Assembly: GCA_035645695.1 (NCBI GenBank)
Contig: DASQMC010000048.1
Coordinates: 1-64,000, forward strand
Source: JAIVJZ01 sp035645695
GTDB taxonomy: Bacteria > Acidobacteriota > Blastocatellia > Pyrinomonadales > Pyrinomonadaceae
Direction: 5' to 3'
DNA length: 64,000 nt
In this document: in pieces, positions 37,744-46,571 of the stretch
How the letters are laid out: each line of letters begins with the position of its first letter
Position numbering within the stretch: the stretch's first letter is position 1
The notes under the pieces: generated by a model
Databases searched by the model: none
Told to the model about the DNA's origin: nothing
Seen by the model: the letters and a program-made list of their open reading frames with translations, nothing else
Made by a program: the position numbers and the translations under genes

Positions 37744-39843
37744 TTACACTGTCGCCTGCGATTCGGACTTTTTGGTTGTGGGCGCACCGGGTTTGCGCAT
37801 GTTCTTCTGCACCGTGAAGACCTCCGTGCTCTGGTTCTTGCCTTTGACCTTCACGTCGCCGAGCGGCCGGGTTTCGTAGTCTATCCCGAGCAGCGCGGCG
37901 GTCGAGTCGCTGATCAGAATCGGCACGCCCTTCTCTTTAGTCGTCGATTCGAGACGCGCCGAGAGGTTCACGGTGTCGCCGATAATGGTGTATTCGAGGC
38001 GGCCTTCCGCGCCCACCACGCCGCACGTCGCCTCGCCCGTGTGGACGCCGACGCCGATTGCGATCAGCGGGCGATCCTTATCCTTCCACTCCTCGTTCAT
38101 ACGCTCGACCTCGGCCAGCATCTCCAGCCCGCACGCCACCGCCGCGCGCGCTTCGAGTTTCTGCCCGCGGTCGATGGGCGCGCCGAAGACGATCATCAGT
38201 CCGTCGCCGATGAACTTGTTGATGTGGCCGCCATAGGAAGTGACGATGCGGTGCATCCGGCTGAAATACTCGTTCAACCATTCGACGACGACTGCCGAGT
38301 CAACCGATTCGGAGAGGGTCGTGAAGCCTCGTATGTCCGTGAAGATGAGCGTGACGATGCGCCGCTCGCCTGCGATGGACAGGTCGCCGCGCTGCTGCCA
38401 GAGCGTGTCGGCCACTTCGGGCGAAACGCATTTCGAGAAAATGTCCATGATGGCCGCGCGCTCGGCCTCCGTAGCATCGCGGACGGCGCGCTCGTGTGCG
38501 TAGCGCAACAGGAAACCGGAGGGCGCGAGCATGCCGAGAATGCCCAGTTCCGCGCTCGCCAACGGAAGGATAACGCCGTGGACGTTGAACGCCCACGAAG
38601 AGATCGCGAGAGCAGCAGCGGCGACCATCACCGTCGCCAGAAATCCCCACATCGCGCGCAGCCAGAAGACCGCCAGCGCGACCAGCGCGAACGGAAGGAA
38701 CAGCATCAGCAACTGTTGCCGGTATGTCGGGCGCACGAGATATTTGCCGTTGAGGATCGTCGCCAGAATGTTCGCGTGAACTTCGATGCCCGGCATCAAC
38801 TTCGGCAGCGTCGGCAGGTTCTTGTCGAACACTTGCAGGAGCGGGCGCACGACTTGCCTGGGCAGATAAAAGGGTGTGGTGAAGAGATCGGGCGCGTCGT
38901 TGTTGGTTGCGCCGATGAGCACGATGCGGTCGCGAAAGAGTTCGTCCGGGAGTTTGGGGCGTTCGGCGCAATTCAGATTCGGGACGGAGTCGCGTTGAAA
39001 ATCTTCGCACAAGATGTCTCTGGCCGAGACGCGCGTGAAGGCGGGCGAGCGCGCGCGGAAATCAATCTGTAAGTTGAGGTCGTTACGCAAGGGGAGCGTG
39101 CGCTCGCCGAGTTTCACCTTGTTCTGGTCGGGCGGGGCTTCGAGCGCCTGTTCGGTGAAGCCGCGCGCGATCTGCGTGGCGAAGCTGAACTGTTCGTCGA
39201 AAGTGCCGTCGCCTTTTCCCACGACGCGAGAGAGTTGAGCGATGCGCACGAAGCGGTCGCTTTCGTGCGGGAGGTCTACGAAACCGGTGAGATAGGCGTT
39301 ATCCGCGAACATCGGAAGCGGCGTGATGGAAGACGATCCGCCCGCTTCCAGTTTTTGCGCGAGCACCACGTTGCCGGCGTTCGCGAGCGATTCCACCATC
39401 TTCTGATCCGCCGCCTTGTCCTCGGCCGAGATGCCGCCCGCTTCGCTCAGATAAAGGTCGAGGCCGATGGTGTTTGCGCCGCCCTCCGCGGCGCGGTCGA
39501 TCAGGCGCGCGTACCAACTGCGCGGCCACTTTTGCAGGCGCACGTTCGACTCTTTTATAGAATCCTCGTCAACTTCAATGATCGTGATCGGCTCGGTGCG
39601 CCCGCGCTCGCGCAGTTCGGGGTGGCGCACGTCGCGCAATTGGAAAAGCACGTCCAGCGCGGAGTCTTCCATGCCGGTCATATAACCGTAGGGGCGCGTC
39701 GCGTAAGTTCCGGCGCGGTCTTCGATTGGCTTGAGCGCGAAGGCGAGCAGTCCCCAGATAACGAGCGTCAAAATAATTGTGAATACCCAATACCAGCGGC
39801 GCAGGAGGTAGGGGGCAAAGGAAAATTTTTTGAACATAGACAT
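37744..39843 (-). CDS. CHASE2-domain adenylate/guanylate cyclase, class III
   Basis: 699 residues. One N-terminal membrane helix (about 12-36), an extracytoplasmic CHASE2 sensor (about 50-375), three further membrane helices (about 385-455), then a cyclase catalytic domain (about 490-660) with the metal-binding TLIFTDIRGFTTLSE, IGDGLMIVFGAP, and the YTIIGDTVNLSARLE segment. It makes cyclic AMP or GMP in response to an external signal; the substrate-specifying residues cannot be assigned with certainty by eye. A sigma70 promoter lies 80-110 bases upstream. No effector gene is adjacent. Confidence 0.93.
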   Translation of the reverse strand: MSMFKKFSFAPYLLRRWYWVFTIILTLVIWGLLAFALKPIEDRAGTYATRPYGYMTGMEDSALDVLFQLRDVRHPELRERGRTEPITIIEVDEDSIKESNVRLQKWPRSWYARLIDRAAEGGANTIGLDLYLSEAGGISAEDKAADQKMVESLANAGNVVLAQKLEAGGSSSITPLPMFADNAYLTGFVDLPHESDRFVRIAQLSRVVGKGDGTFDEQFSFATQIARGFTEQALEAPPDQNKVKLGERTLPLRNDLNLQIDFRARSPAFTRVSARDILCEDFQRDSVPNLNCAERPKLPDELFRDRIVLIGATNNDAPDLFTTPFYLPRQVVRPLLQVFDKNLPTLPKLMPGIEVHANILATILNGKYLVRPTYRQQLLMLFLPFALVALAVFWLRAMWGFLATVMVAAAALAISSWAFNVHGVILPLASAELGILGMLAPSGFLLRYAHERAVRDATEAERAAIMDIFSKCVSPEVADTLWQQRGDLSIAGERRIVTLIFTDIRGFTTLSESVDSAVVVEWLNEYFSRMHRIVTSYGGHINKFIGDGLMIVFGAPIDRGQKLEARAAVACGLEMLAEVERMNEEWKDKDRPLIAIGVGVHTGEATCGVVGAEGRLEYTIIGDTVNLSARLESTTKEKGVPILISDSTAALLGIDYETRPLGDVKVKGKNQSTEVFTVQKNMRKPGAPTTKKSESQATV

Positions 39844-39923
39844 GGGGGTTTTCGCTTCGGGCGGCTGTTGCTTGCGGGTCGGTAGTCAGGCTAACCGTGA
39901 CAAACGAACGTCGGGCGCGTGAG

Positions 39924-39952
39924 ATTGTAACGCCAGCCGGAATGACGGTCAA
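39924..39952 (-). promoter_or_regulatory. Sigma70 promoter of the cyclase gene
   Basis: Minus strand TTGACC (39952-39947), 17 bases, TACAAT (39929-39924). Predicted leader of about 75 bases. Confidence 0.65.
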
Positions 39953-40002
39953 TCTTCATCCGGCGACCGTCTGGAGTAGCTCCGGCATAGCCCTTCCTCC
40001 AA

Positions 40003-40033
40003 TCTTGACTAAAAAGTAAGGTATCCGTATAAT
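40003..40033 (+). promoter_or_regulatory. suf operon promoter with overlapping Rrf2-type operator
   Basis: TTGACT (40005-40010), 17 bases, TATAAT (40028-40033). The spacer carries GACTAAAAAGTAAGGTAT (40007-40024), which resembles the IscR type-1 site (GACTAAA...AGTCRGGTAT). A repressor bound there would cover the promoter, so self-repression is likely. Confidence 0.75.
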
Positions 40034-40074
40034 CACTTCGTAACTTGATAATTGCTGATGCTAGAGCGGTTTAC

Positions 40075-40554
40075 ATGAAAATCTCGGCACAGGAAGAGTA
40101 TGGGCTGCGATGCCTGCTGCAACTCGCGCCGCTTGGCGAGGGCGAATACCTGACGCTCACGCAGATCGCCGAGCGTGAGGGCATTTCGGTGGCTAACGCG
40201 GGGAAGTTGCTCTGGATTTTGAACAAGGCCGGGCTGGTGTCGTCGATTCGAGGCACGAAGGGCGGCTACCGGCTGGCGCGCGCCGCCTCCGAAATACACC
40301 TCGACGAAATCATCAAGGTGCTCGACGAGGACGTGCTGGCGAGCCATTGCAACAGCTACACGGGCGTTCTGGACGCGTGCATCCACACGGGCAACTGCGG
40401 CATCCGCCCCGTCATCGTCGGCCTGCACGACGTTGTGCAGAGGGCGATGGCGAGCATCACGCTGGCACAGCTTTTGGGCACGGAGTCTAACGTCGAGACG
40501 ACCCTGCACCAGATAAGCTCGCTGTCGGGTCAAACGACGCACGGGCGGGCGTGA
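40075..40554 (+). CDS. Rrf2-family Fe-S cluster regulator (IscR/SufR-like)
   Basis: 159 residues from ATG 40075. A winged helix (about 8-65; EEYGLRCLLQLA, GYRLAR) is followed by three cysteines, C92, C102 and C108, the place where IscR has C92, C98 and C104 for a [2Fe-2S] cluster. Spacing is C-x9-C-x5-C instead of C-x5-C-x5-C. Its position at the head of the suf genes, with an IscR-like box inside the promoter, supports a role as their iron-sulphur-sensing repressor. An earlier in-frame start at 40045 would include promoter-proximal sequence and is less likely. Confidence 0.9.
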   Translation: MKISAQEEYGLRCLLQLAPLGEGEYLTLTQIAEREGISVANAGKLLWILNKAGLVSSIRGTKGGYRLARAASEIHLDEIIKVLDEDVLASHCNSYTGVLDACIHTGNCGIRPVIVGLHDVVQRAMASITLAQLLGTESNVETTLHQISSLSGQTTHGRA

Positions 40555-40616
40555 AGGATAGAGACAAAACTTCGTCGGAATAGATTTCCAGTTTGAGAGT
40601 TGAAGAAGAGACAAAG

Positions 40617-42053
40617 ATGAGTTCAATCGAATTACTGACCAACAAAGAATACAAGTACGGCTTCGTGACCGACATCGAGTCGGACATGATCCCGCGCGGA
40701 TTGAGCGAGGAAACGATCCGGCTCATTTCGGAGAAGAAGAACGAGCCGGAGTTCATGCTCGAATTTCGTCTGAAAGCCTATCGCAACTGGCTGAAGATGG
40801 AAGAGCCCGAGCACTGGCCGAACATCACTTATCCGAAGATGGATTATCAGGACATCATTTATTACAGCGCGCCCAAGCAGAAGCCCACGTTGGCGAGCAT
40901 GGACGAGGTTGACCCCGAGTTGATCAAGACGTTCGAGAAACTCGGCATCCCCCTCACCGAGCAGAAGCAACTGGCGAACGTGGCGGTCGATGCGGTCTTC
41001 GATTCGGTTTCCGTGGCGACCACTTACAAAGAGAAACTCAAGAAGCACGGCGTCATCTTCTGTTCGTTCTCGGAAGCGGTGCATGAATACCCGGAACTGA
41101 TCAGGAAGTATCTCGGCACGGTCGTGCCGACGAACGACAACTATTTCGCGGCCTTGAACAGCGCAGTCTTCACCGACGGCTCGTTCGTCTTCATCCCGAA
41201 GGGCGTGCGCTGCCCGATGGAGTTGTCCACCTATTTCCGCATCAACAACTCGGAGTCCGGCCAGTTCGAGCGCACGCTGATCATCGCGGAGGAGAATTCG
41301 CACGTCTCTTACCTCGAAGGCTGCACGGCGCCGAAGTTCGACAAGAACCAACTGCACGCGGCGGTCGTCGAACTCGTCGCGCTGGACGACGCCGAGATCA
41401 AATATTCGACCGTCCAGAACTGGTATGCGGGCGACGAAGAGGGCAAGGGCGGCATTTACAATTTCGTCACCAAGCGCGGCGCGTGTCGCGGCCGCAACTC
41501 GAAAATCTCTTGGACGCAGGTTGAGACCGGGTCGGCCATCACCTGGAAATACCCCTCGTGCATCTTGCAGGGCGACAATTCCATCGGCGAGTTTTATTCC
41601 GTCGCGCTCACCAACCACGCGCAGCAGGCCGACACGGGCACGAAGATGATCCACATCGGCAAGAACACGCGCTCGAACATCGTCTCGAAGGGCATCTCGG
41701 CGGGCAAATCGAACAACAGCTATCGCGGCCTCGTCAAAGTGCTGGCCGGGGCAGAGGGCGCGCGCAATTACACGCAATGCGATTCGCTCCTGATCGGCGA
41801 CAAGTGCGGCGCGAACACGTTTCCTTATATCGAGGTGTCGAACAACACGGCGAAGGTCGAGCATGAAGCGACCACGTCGCGCATCAGCGAGGAGCAGTTG
41901 TTCTATCTCCGCCAGCGCGGCATCTCATCGGAAGATGCCGTCTCGCTCATCATCAACGGTTTCTGCAAAGACGTGTTCCGCGAACTGCCGATGGAGTTCG
42001 CCGTCGAAGCGCAAAAGCTGCTCGGCATGAAGCTGGAAGGCAGCGTTGGATAA
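40617..42053 (+). CDS. sufB: Fe-S cluster assembly scaffold SufB
   Basis: 478 residues from ATG 40617, the normal SufB length. It forms the SufBC2D scaffold on which clusters are built. Conserved blocks include SVATTYKEKLKKHGVIFCSFSEA, TYFRINNSESGQFERTLIIA, SYLEGCTAP and a late QCDSLLIGDKCGANTFPYIEV, which carries the cysteines of the scaffold site. Start chosen at the ATG after GAAGAGAC, since the frame extends only eight codons further. A palindromic spacer separates it from sufC. Confidence 0.97.
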   Translation: MSSIELLTNKEYKYGFVTDIESDMIPRGLSEETIRLISEKKNEPEFMLEFRLKAYRNWLKMEEPEHWPNITYPKMDYQDIIYYSAPKQKPTLASMDEVDPELIKTFEKLGIPLTEQKQLANVAVDAVFDSVSVATTYKEKLKKHGVIFCSFSEAVHEYPELIRKYLGTVVPTNDNYFAALNSAVFTDGSFVFIPKGVRCPMELSTYFRINNSESGQFERTLIIAEENSHVSYLEGCTAPKFDKNQLHAAVVELVALDDAEIKYSTVQNWYAGDEEGKGGIYNFVTKRGACRGRNSKISWTQVETGSAITWKYPSCILQGDNSIGEFYSVALTNHAQQADTGTKMIHIGKNTRSNIVSKGISAGKSNNSYRGLVKVLAGAEGARNYTQCDSLLIGDKCGANTFPYIEVSNNTAKVEHEATTSRISEEQLFYLRQRGISSEDAVSLIINGFCKDVFRELPMEFAVEAQKLLGMKLEGSVG

Positions 42054-42059
42054 TTTAAG

Positions 42060-42141
42060 GCCGTAAATCGTGAATCGTAAATCGTGAATAGAAGAAAAAC
42101 GGATTGAGTCTATTCACGATTTACGATTCACGATTTACGGC
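42060..42141. repeat. 33-bp perfect heptamer palindrome between sufB and sufC
   Basis: Arms 42060-42092 and 42109-42141 are perfect inverted copies; each is GTAAATC GTGAATC GTAAATC GTGAATA in 7-base steps. Loop of 16 bases. It begins 6 bases after the sufB stop; the right arm ends 6 bases before the AAGGAG of sufC. Same words as the inner repeat at 27980. Confidence 0.95.
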
Positions 42142-42159
42142 TCTCCGAAGGAGAGCATA

Positions 42160-42936
42160 GTGTTAGAGATTCGAGATTTACATGCCCGCGTCGAAGGCAA
42201 GGATATTTTGCGGGGCGTGAGTTTGACGGTGAAGCGGGGCGAAGTGCACGCCATCATGGGGCCGAACGGGTCGGGGAAATCTACGCTGGCGAAAGTGCTG
42301 GCGGGGCATCCGTCCTACGAGGTGACGGGCGGCGAGGTTTTGTTCGACGGAAAAAATCTGCTCGAACTCGAACCCGACGAGCGCGCCCGCGACGGCATCT
42401 TCCTCGCCTTTCAATATCCGGTGGAGATACCGGGCGTGTCGAACGCACAATTCCTGCGGCTCGCCTATAACGAGAAGCGCAAACACCTCGGCGAAGAGGA
42501 ACTCGACCCGCTTGAGTTCAAGGACTTGCTGCGCGAGCGCGCCAAGATCGTAGAGATGGATGCAGGTCTGATGTCGCGTTCGGTCAACGAAGGCTTTTCC
42601 GGCGGCGAGAAGAAGCGCAACGAGATTTTGCAGATGGCCGTGCTCGAACCGAAACTCGCCGTGCTCGACGAGACCGATTCCGGCCTCGACATCGACGCGC
42701 TGCGCATCGTCTCCGAGGGCGTCAACAAACTGCGCAACGCCGACAACGCCATCGTGCTCGTCACGCACTACCAACGCCTGCTCAACTACATCGTGCCCGA
42801 TCACGTCCATGTTCTTTACAAGGGGCGCATCGTGCGCTCCGGCGGTAAAGAACTGGCGCTCGCGCTCGAAGAGAAGGGCTACGATTGGATCAAAGACGAG
42901 GTGGCGGAAGGCCAGCCGTCCGCGGCCAGCGCTTGA
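42160..42936 (+). CDS. sufC: Fe-S cluster assembly ATPase SufC
   Basis: 258 residues, an ABC-type ATPase that drives conformational change of the SufBCD scaffold. Walker A GPNGSGKST, signature FSGGEKKRNEI, Walker B LAVLDETDSGLDIDAL, all intact; SufC enzymes have this ExD-type acidic pair. The start is GTG at 42160 with AAGGAG 6 bases upstream. It is followed by sufD after about 24 bases. Confidence 0.97.
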   Translation: MLEIRDLHARVEGKDILRGVSLTVKRGEVHAIMGPNGSGKSTLAKVLAGHPSYEVTGGEVLFDGKNLLELEPDERARDGIFLAFQYPVEIPGVSNAQFLRLAYNEKRKHLGEEELDPLEFKDLLRERAKIVEMDAGLMSRSVNEGFSGGEKKRNEILQMAVLEPKLAVLDETDSGLDIDALRIVSEGVNKLRNADNAIVLVTHYQRLLNYIVPDHVHVLYKGRIVRSGGKELALALEEKGYDWIKDEVAEGQPSAASA

Positions 42937-42960
42937 TGCGGGCTGTAGATACGAAAGTTG

Positions 42961-44322
42961 ATGTATGAGAAAGTTGCGAAGAGGATGATGGTACAAGCGA
43001 GGAAAGAGGCGAGTTCGTACCGTTCGGCGTATGACGCGATGGAGACTGAGGACAGGGGTTCTCTGCCCGCGTGGGTATTGCGCCTGCGCGAAACGGCGAT
43101 GGAGCGTTTCGAGGCGGTCGGCTTTCCGACGACGGACGTGGAGGATTGGAAGTACACGAACGTCGCCGCTATTGCGAAGGGAGCGTTTACACCGGCCGTA
43201 GCGGGCGCGCGCGTCGAGTTGAGCGAGACGGACGTTGCTGCATTTCTCGCCCCCGAAGCGTCGAGCCGTCTGGTTTTCGTCAACGGGATTTACCGCGCCG
43301 AGTTTTCTTCCGTCGAGAATCTACCGGAGGGCGCGGTCGTCGTGGATTTCGCGACGGCCTTCGCGGGCGGACACGAATCAGTCTTGCGCGCATATCTCGC
43401 GCGGCCGAGCGACCCGGAGACGAACGGCTTCAACGCGCTCAACGCCGCATTTCTGCGCGACGGCGCGCTCGTCTACCTGCCCACGGGCGCGCAGGTGACG
43501 GAGCCGATTCAACTGCTGTTTTTATCCGCTCAGGCAGGGCAACCGGCGGCCGCCTTCCCGCGCGTGCTCGTCGTCGCCGAACGCGAAAGCGCGGCTACGA
43601 TCATCGAGAGTTACGCGTCGATGGATGACACCCAATCGTTCACGAACGCCGTGGTCGAAATCTACGTCGGCGAGAGCGCGCGCCTGACGCATTACAAAGT
43701 GCAGCGCGAGGGCGAGCGGACGTTTCACATCGCCACGACCAATGCGGAACTCGAAAGAAGCGGCGTCTATGATTCGACGACGATCACGCTCGGCGCGCAA
43801 CTTTCGCGTCACGGCATCGGCATCAAACTGGCGCACGAAGGCGCGGAGTGTTGGGTGGATGGTCTCTACCTCGTCGGCAAGGGGCAGCACGCCGACACGC
43901 ATTCCCTGATCGACCACTCGAGCCCGCACTGCACCAGCCATCAACTTTACAAGGGCATTCTCGACGGCAAATCGCGCGCCGTCTTCAACGGTAAGGTTTT
44001 CGTCCACCGCGATGCGCAGCAAACCGACGCGCAGCAATCGAACAAGAACCTGCTGCTCTCGAACGAGGCGCGCGTTGACACCAAGCCGCAGTTGGAAATT
44101 TACGCCGACGACGTTAAGTGCGCGCACGGCGCGACCGTCGGCCAACTCGAAGAAGAGGAATTGTTCTACCTCATCAGCCGCGGGCTGCACACAGACCTCG
44201 CGCGCAATCTGCTGACCTACGGGTTCGCGGAGGAGTTGGTCGAGAAGATCAAGATCGAATCAATCAAACGGCAACTGGACGAGGCTATTCTGAACCGTCT
44301 ACACGCACGGCTCGAAGTGTAA
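42961..44322 (+). CDS. sufD: Fe-S cluster assembly scaffold SufD
   Basis: 453 residues from ATG 42961 (a TTG immediately before is possible). Partner of SufB in the scaffold. C-terminal blocks: DHSSPHCTSHQLYKG, AVFNGKVFVHRDAQQTDAQQ, LEIYADDVKCAHGATVG and the LFYLISRG segment. These are the SufB/SufD-shared beta-helix features. The N-terminal region of about 45 residues is not strongly conserved. A word-built repeat separates it from sufS. Confidence 0.95.
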   Translation: MYEKVAKRMMVQARKEASSYRSAYDAMETEDRGSLPAWVLRLRETAMERFEAVGFPTTDVEDWKYTNVAAIAKGAFTPAVAGARVELSETDVAAFLAPEASSRLVFVNGIYRAEFSSVENLPEGAVVVDFATAFAGGHESVLRAYLARPSDPETNGFNALNAAFLRDGALVYLPTGAQVTEPIQLLFLSAQAGQPAAAFPRVLVVAERESAATIIESYASMDDTQSFTNAVVEIYVGESARLTHYKVQREGERTFHIATTNAELERSGVYDSTTITLGAQLSRHGIGIKLAHEGAECWVDGLYLVGKGQHADTHSLIDHSSPHCTSHQLYKGILDGKSRAVFNGKVFVHRDAQQTDAQQSNKNLLLSNEARVDTKPQLEIYADDVKCAHGATVGQLEEEELFYLISRGLHTDLARNLLTYGFAEELVEKIKIESIKRQLDEAILNRLHARLEV

Positions 44323-44325
44323 ATC

Positions 44326-44411
44326 ATAGTTTCAAGTTTCAGGTTTCAAGTTTCAGGACAGAGGTTCTTAGTTCTTTAACTCGAAAGTTGAAAGTTGAAA
44401 CTTGAAACTAT
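44326..44411. repeat. Word-built palindrome between sufD and sufS
   Basis: Left arm 44326-44357 (GTTTCAA GTTTCAG GTTTCAA GTTTCAG), right arm 44380-44411 (GAAAGTT GAAAGTT GAAACTT GAAACTA). The outer 16 bases pair perfectly. The left words are those used in the zwf-opcA spacer 13 kb away. Confidence 0.9.
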
Positions 44412-44421
44412 TTAAAAACCT

Positions 44422-45714
44422 ATGATCGCAACAGAGAAATTTATGTCGGGTGAGGGACAAGCGGGCGGGGATGCGGCGCCGCAGAGCGCATTGGCGGCGT
44501 GGGATGTGGCGCGCGTGCGCGAGGATTTCCCGGTTCTCGGTCAGACGGTCAACGGCAAGCCGCTCGTCTATCTCGACAACGCGGCCTCTTCGCAAGTGCC
44601 GCAGGTCGTGATCGACCGCGGCAGCCGCTACCTGAGAGAAGAGCATTCCAACATCCACCGGGGCGTGCATTATCTGAGCCAGCGCGCGACGACCGCTTAC
44701 GAGGGCGCGCGCGAAAAGGTGCGCCGCTTTATCAACGCGCGCGAGTCGCGCGAGTGTATCTTTGTGCGCGGTTGCACAGAGGGCATCAATCTCGTCATGC
44801 ACGGTTACGGCCGCAAGTTCGTCGGCGAGGGCGACGAGATCATCGTGTCGGCGATGGAGCATCATGCGAACATCGTCCCGTGGCAGATGCTCTGCGAAGA
44901 GAAAGGCGCGCAACTTCGCGTCATCCCGATGAACGATGCGGGCGAACTGTTGCTTGACGAGTACGAGGCGCTTTTGAACGAACGGACGAAACTCGTCTGT
45001 GTGATGCACGTCTCGAACGCGCTCGGCACGATCAACCCGGTCAAGGAGATCGTCGCGCGCGCGCACAAGCAGGGCGTGCCCGTCCTCGTTGACGGGGCGC
45101 AGGGCGCGCCGCACCTCTCCATCGACGTGCAGGATTTGGACGCGGATTTCTACATCATCTCCGGCCATAAGATGTTTGCGCCGACGGGCAGCGGCGTCGT
45201 CTACGGCAAGGCCGAACAACTGGAGCGCATGAATCCGTTCCTCGGCGGCGGCGACATGATCCGCACCGTCACGTTTGAAAAGACCACCTATGCGGGCTTG
45301 CCGAACAAGTTTGAAGCGGGCACGCCCGCCATTGCCTCGCAGATCGGACTCGGAGCGGCGATTGATTATTTGAACGGGCTCGACCGCGCCGCCGCCCACG
45401 CCTATGAACACGAATTGCTCGCCTACGCGACCGAAAAGCTGGCGGCCGTCGAAGGCGTGCGCATCATCGGCACGGCGCGCGAGAAGGTGGGCGCGCTCTC
45501 GTTCATCATCGAAGATGTGCACCCGCACGATGTGGGTACGATTCTGGATCAAGAGGGTATCGCCATTCGCGCGGGTCATCATTGCGCGCAGCCGGTGATG
45601 AAGCGTTTCAACGTCCCGGCAACGGCGCGCGCGTCCTTCTCCTTCTACAACACGAAGGAAGAGATCGACACGCTGGCGTCGGCGGTGCAGAAAGTAATCG
45701 AGGTGTTTAGTTAA
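44422..45714 (+). CDS. sufS: Cysteine desulfurase SufS
   Basis: 430 residues, PLP enzyme that takes sulphur from cysteine and passes it as persulfide to SufU. PLP lysine K250 in ISGHKMFAPTGSGV, catalytic C388 in RAGHHCAQP. The protein starts with about 25 extra residues compared with E. coli SufS. SufU begins two bases after the stop, which implies tight coupling of donor and acceptor. Confidence 0.96.
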   Translation: MIATEKFMSGEGQAGGDAAPQSALAAWDVARVREDFPVLGQTVNGKPLVYLDNAASSQVPQVVIDRGSRYLREEHSNIHRGVHYLSQRATTAYEGAREKVRRFINARESRECIFVRGCTEGINLVMHGYGRKFVGEGDEIIVSAMEHHANIVPWQMLCEEKGAQLRVIPMNDAGELLLDEYEALLNERTKLVCVMHVSNALGTINPVKEIVARAHKQGVPVLVDGAQGAPHLSIDVQDLDADFYIISGHKMFAPTGSGVVYGKAEQLERMNPFLGGGDMIRTVTFEKTTYAGLPNKFEAGTPAIASQIGLGAAIDYLNGLDRAAAHAYEHELLAYATEKLAAVEGVRIIGTAREKVGALSFIIEDVHPHDVGTILDQEGIAIRAGHHCAQPVMKRFNVPATARASFSFYNTKEEIDTLASAVQKVIEVFS

Positions 45715-45715
45715 A

Positions 45716-46204
45716 GTGTCGGAACTGAGCGAACTCTACCAACAGGTCATCCTTGACCACAACAAGAAGCCGCGCAACTTCAAGAAGCTGGAAACGGCCA
45801 ACCGCCACGCCGACGGATTCAACCCGCTCTGCGGCGACCAGTTGACCGTCTACATGCAACTTGAGGACGAGCGCATCGCCGACGTGAGCTTTGAAGGCTC
45901 GGGCTGCGCCATCTCGAAGGCGTCGGCCAGCATGATGACGCAGAGCGTGAAGGGAAAGACGCGCGAGGAAGTGGAAATTCTCTTCAGCGAATTTCACCGG
46001 ATGGTGACGGGCGAGCTCGACGAGGAAGCGACGCCGCACAACCTCGGCCGCCTGACGATCTTTGCGGGCGTGCGCGAATTTCCCGCGCGCGTCAAATGCG
46101 CAAGCCTCTCATGGCACACGCTCCACGCCGCGCTCGCAGGTGAAGACGAAGCGACGACGGAAAATCTCGGGCCGGACATCACTTCCGATCAAGTTTCCGC
46201 CTGA
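45716..46204 (+). CDS. sufU: Sulfur acceptor/transfer protein SufU
   Basis: 162 residues, SufU-type (zinc-containing sulphurtransferase that takes persulfide from SufS) rather than an IscU scaffold: it has the insertion GELDEEATP between the second and third cysteines. Cysteines C39 (LCGD), C64 (GSGCAIS) and C128 (RVKCASLSW), plus D41, form the zinc/persulfide site. Start is GTG 45716. It completes the SufBCDSU set. Confidence 0.95.
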   Translation: MSELSELYQQVILDHNKKPRNFKKLETANRHADGFNPLCGDQLTVYMQLEDERIADVSFEGSGCAISKASASMMTQSVKGKTREEVEILFSEFHRMVTGELDEEATPHNLGRLTIFAGVREFPARVKCASLSWHTLHAALAGEDEATTENLGPDITSDQVSA

Positions 46205-46274
46205 GAAATACCAAGAGCATCTTCCACGTCACACGCAAATTACACGCGGGGCACACTTGAGGACAGCGGAGGCA

Positions 46275-46325
46275 ATTAGAGATTTCAAATTAGAGATTTC
46301 AAATTAGAGATTTCAAATTTGAAAT
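46275..46325. repeat. Three 14-base direct repeats after sufU
   Basis: ATTAGAGATTTCAA repeated three times (46275-46288, 46289-46302, 46303-46316), a 2x7 period, followed by a short inverted ATTTGAAAT, so the last copy can fold back. Continues as a pyrimidine-rich CTCTCTGCCTCCGTCTC stretch to about 46430. No gene is seen in 46205-46571. Confidence 0.85.
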
Positions 46326-46474
46326 TGTTTGATGCCTTGCTCCGCGCTGTGTCTGCGCGCTCGCTCTCTACGCATCCATCTCTCTCTGCCTCCGTCTCTC
46401 TTTCCGCCTCTGTCTCTCCCCGCCTCTGTGATAAATGCTTCAATACGTTTCAGGTGTGTTGCTGTTGTGGACGG

Positions 46475-46502
46475 AAAGACGGTCATCCCGGCCGTCTTTT
46501 TT
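46475..46502 (+). terminator. Terminator of the suf operon
   Basis: AAAGACGG (46475-46482) / CCGTCTTT (46492-46499), loop of 9, six T in a row at 46497-46502. Confidence 0.75.
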
Positions 46503-46571
46503 CTTTTCGCCCGCTCGTGTTGGCAAAGGCGGCTGAATCCGTTCATAATGGTTCAACGAAGGAGTCCCCGT

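Noticed and set aside
46275..46325. CRISPR-like direct repeats
   Set aside because: Units are 14 bases, adjacent with no spacers, and lie in a word-built palindrome context. No cas gene is present in the window.
46329..46571. N-terminal extension of the MenC/NSAR protein
   Set aside because: The open frame upstream of 46572 passes through a terminator and a pyrimidine tract; the GTG at 46572 has AAGGAG at the right distance and gives the family's normal beginning.
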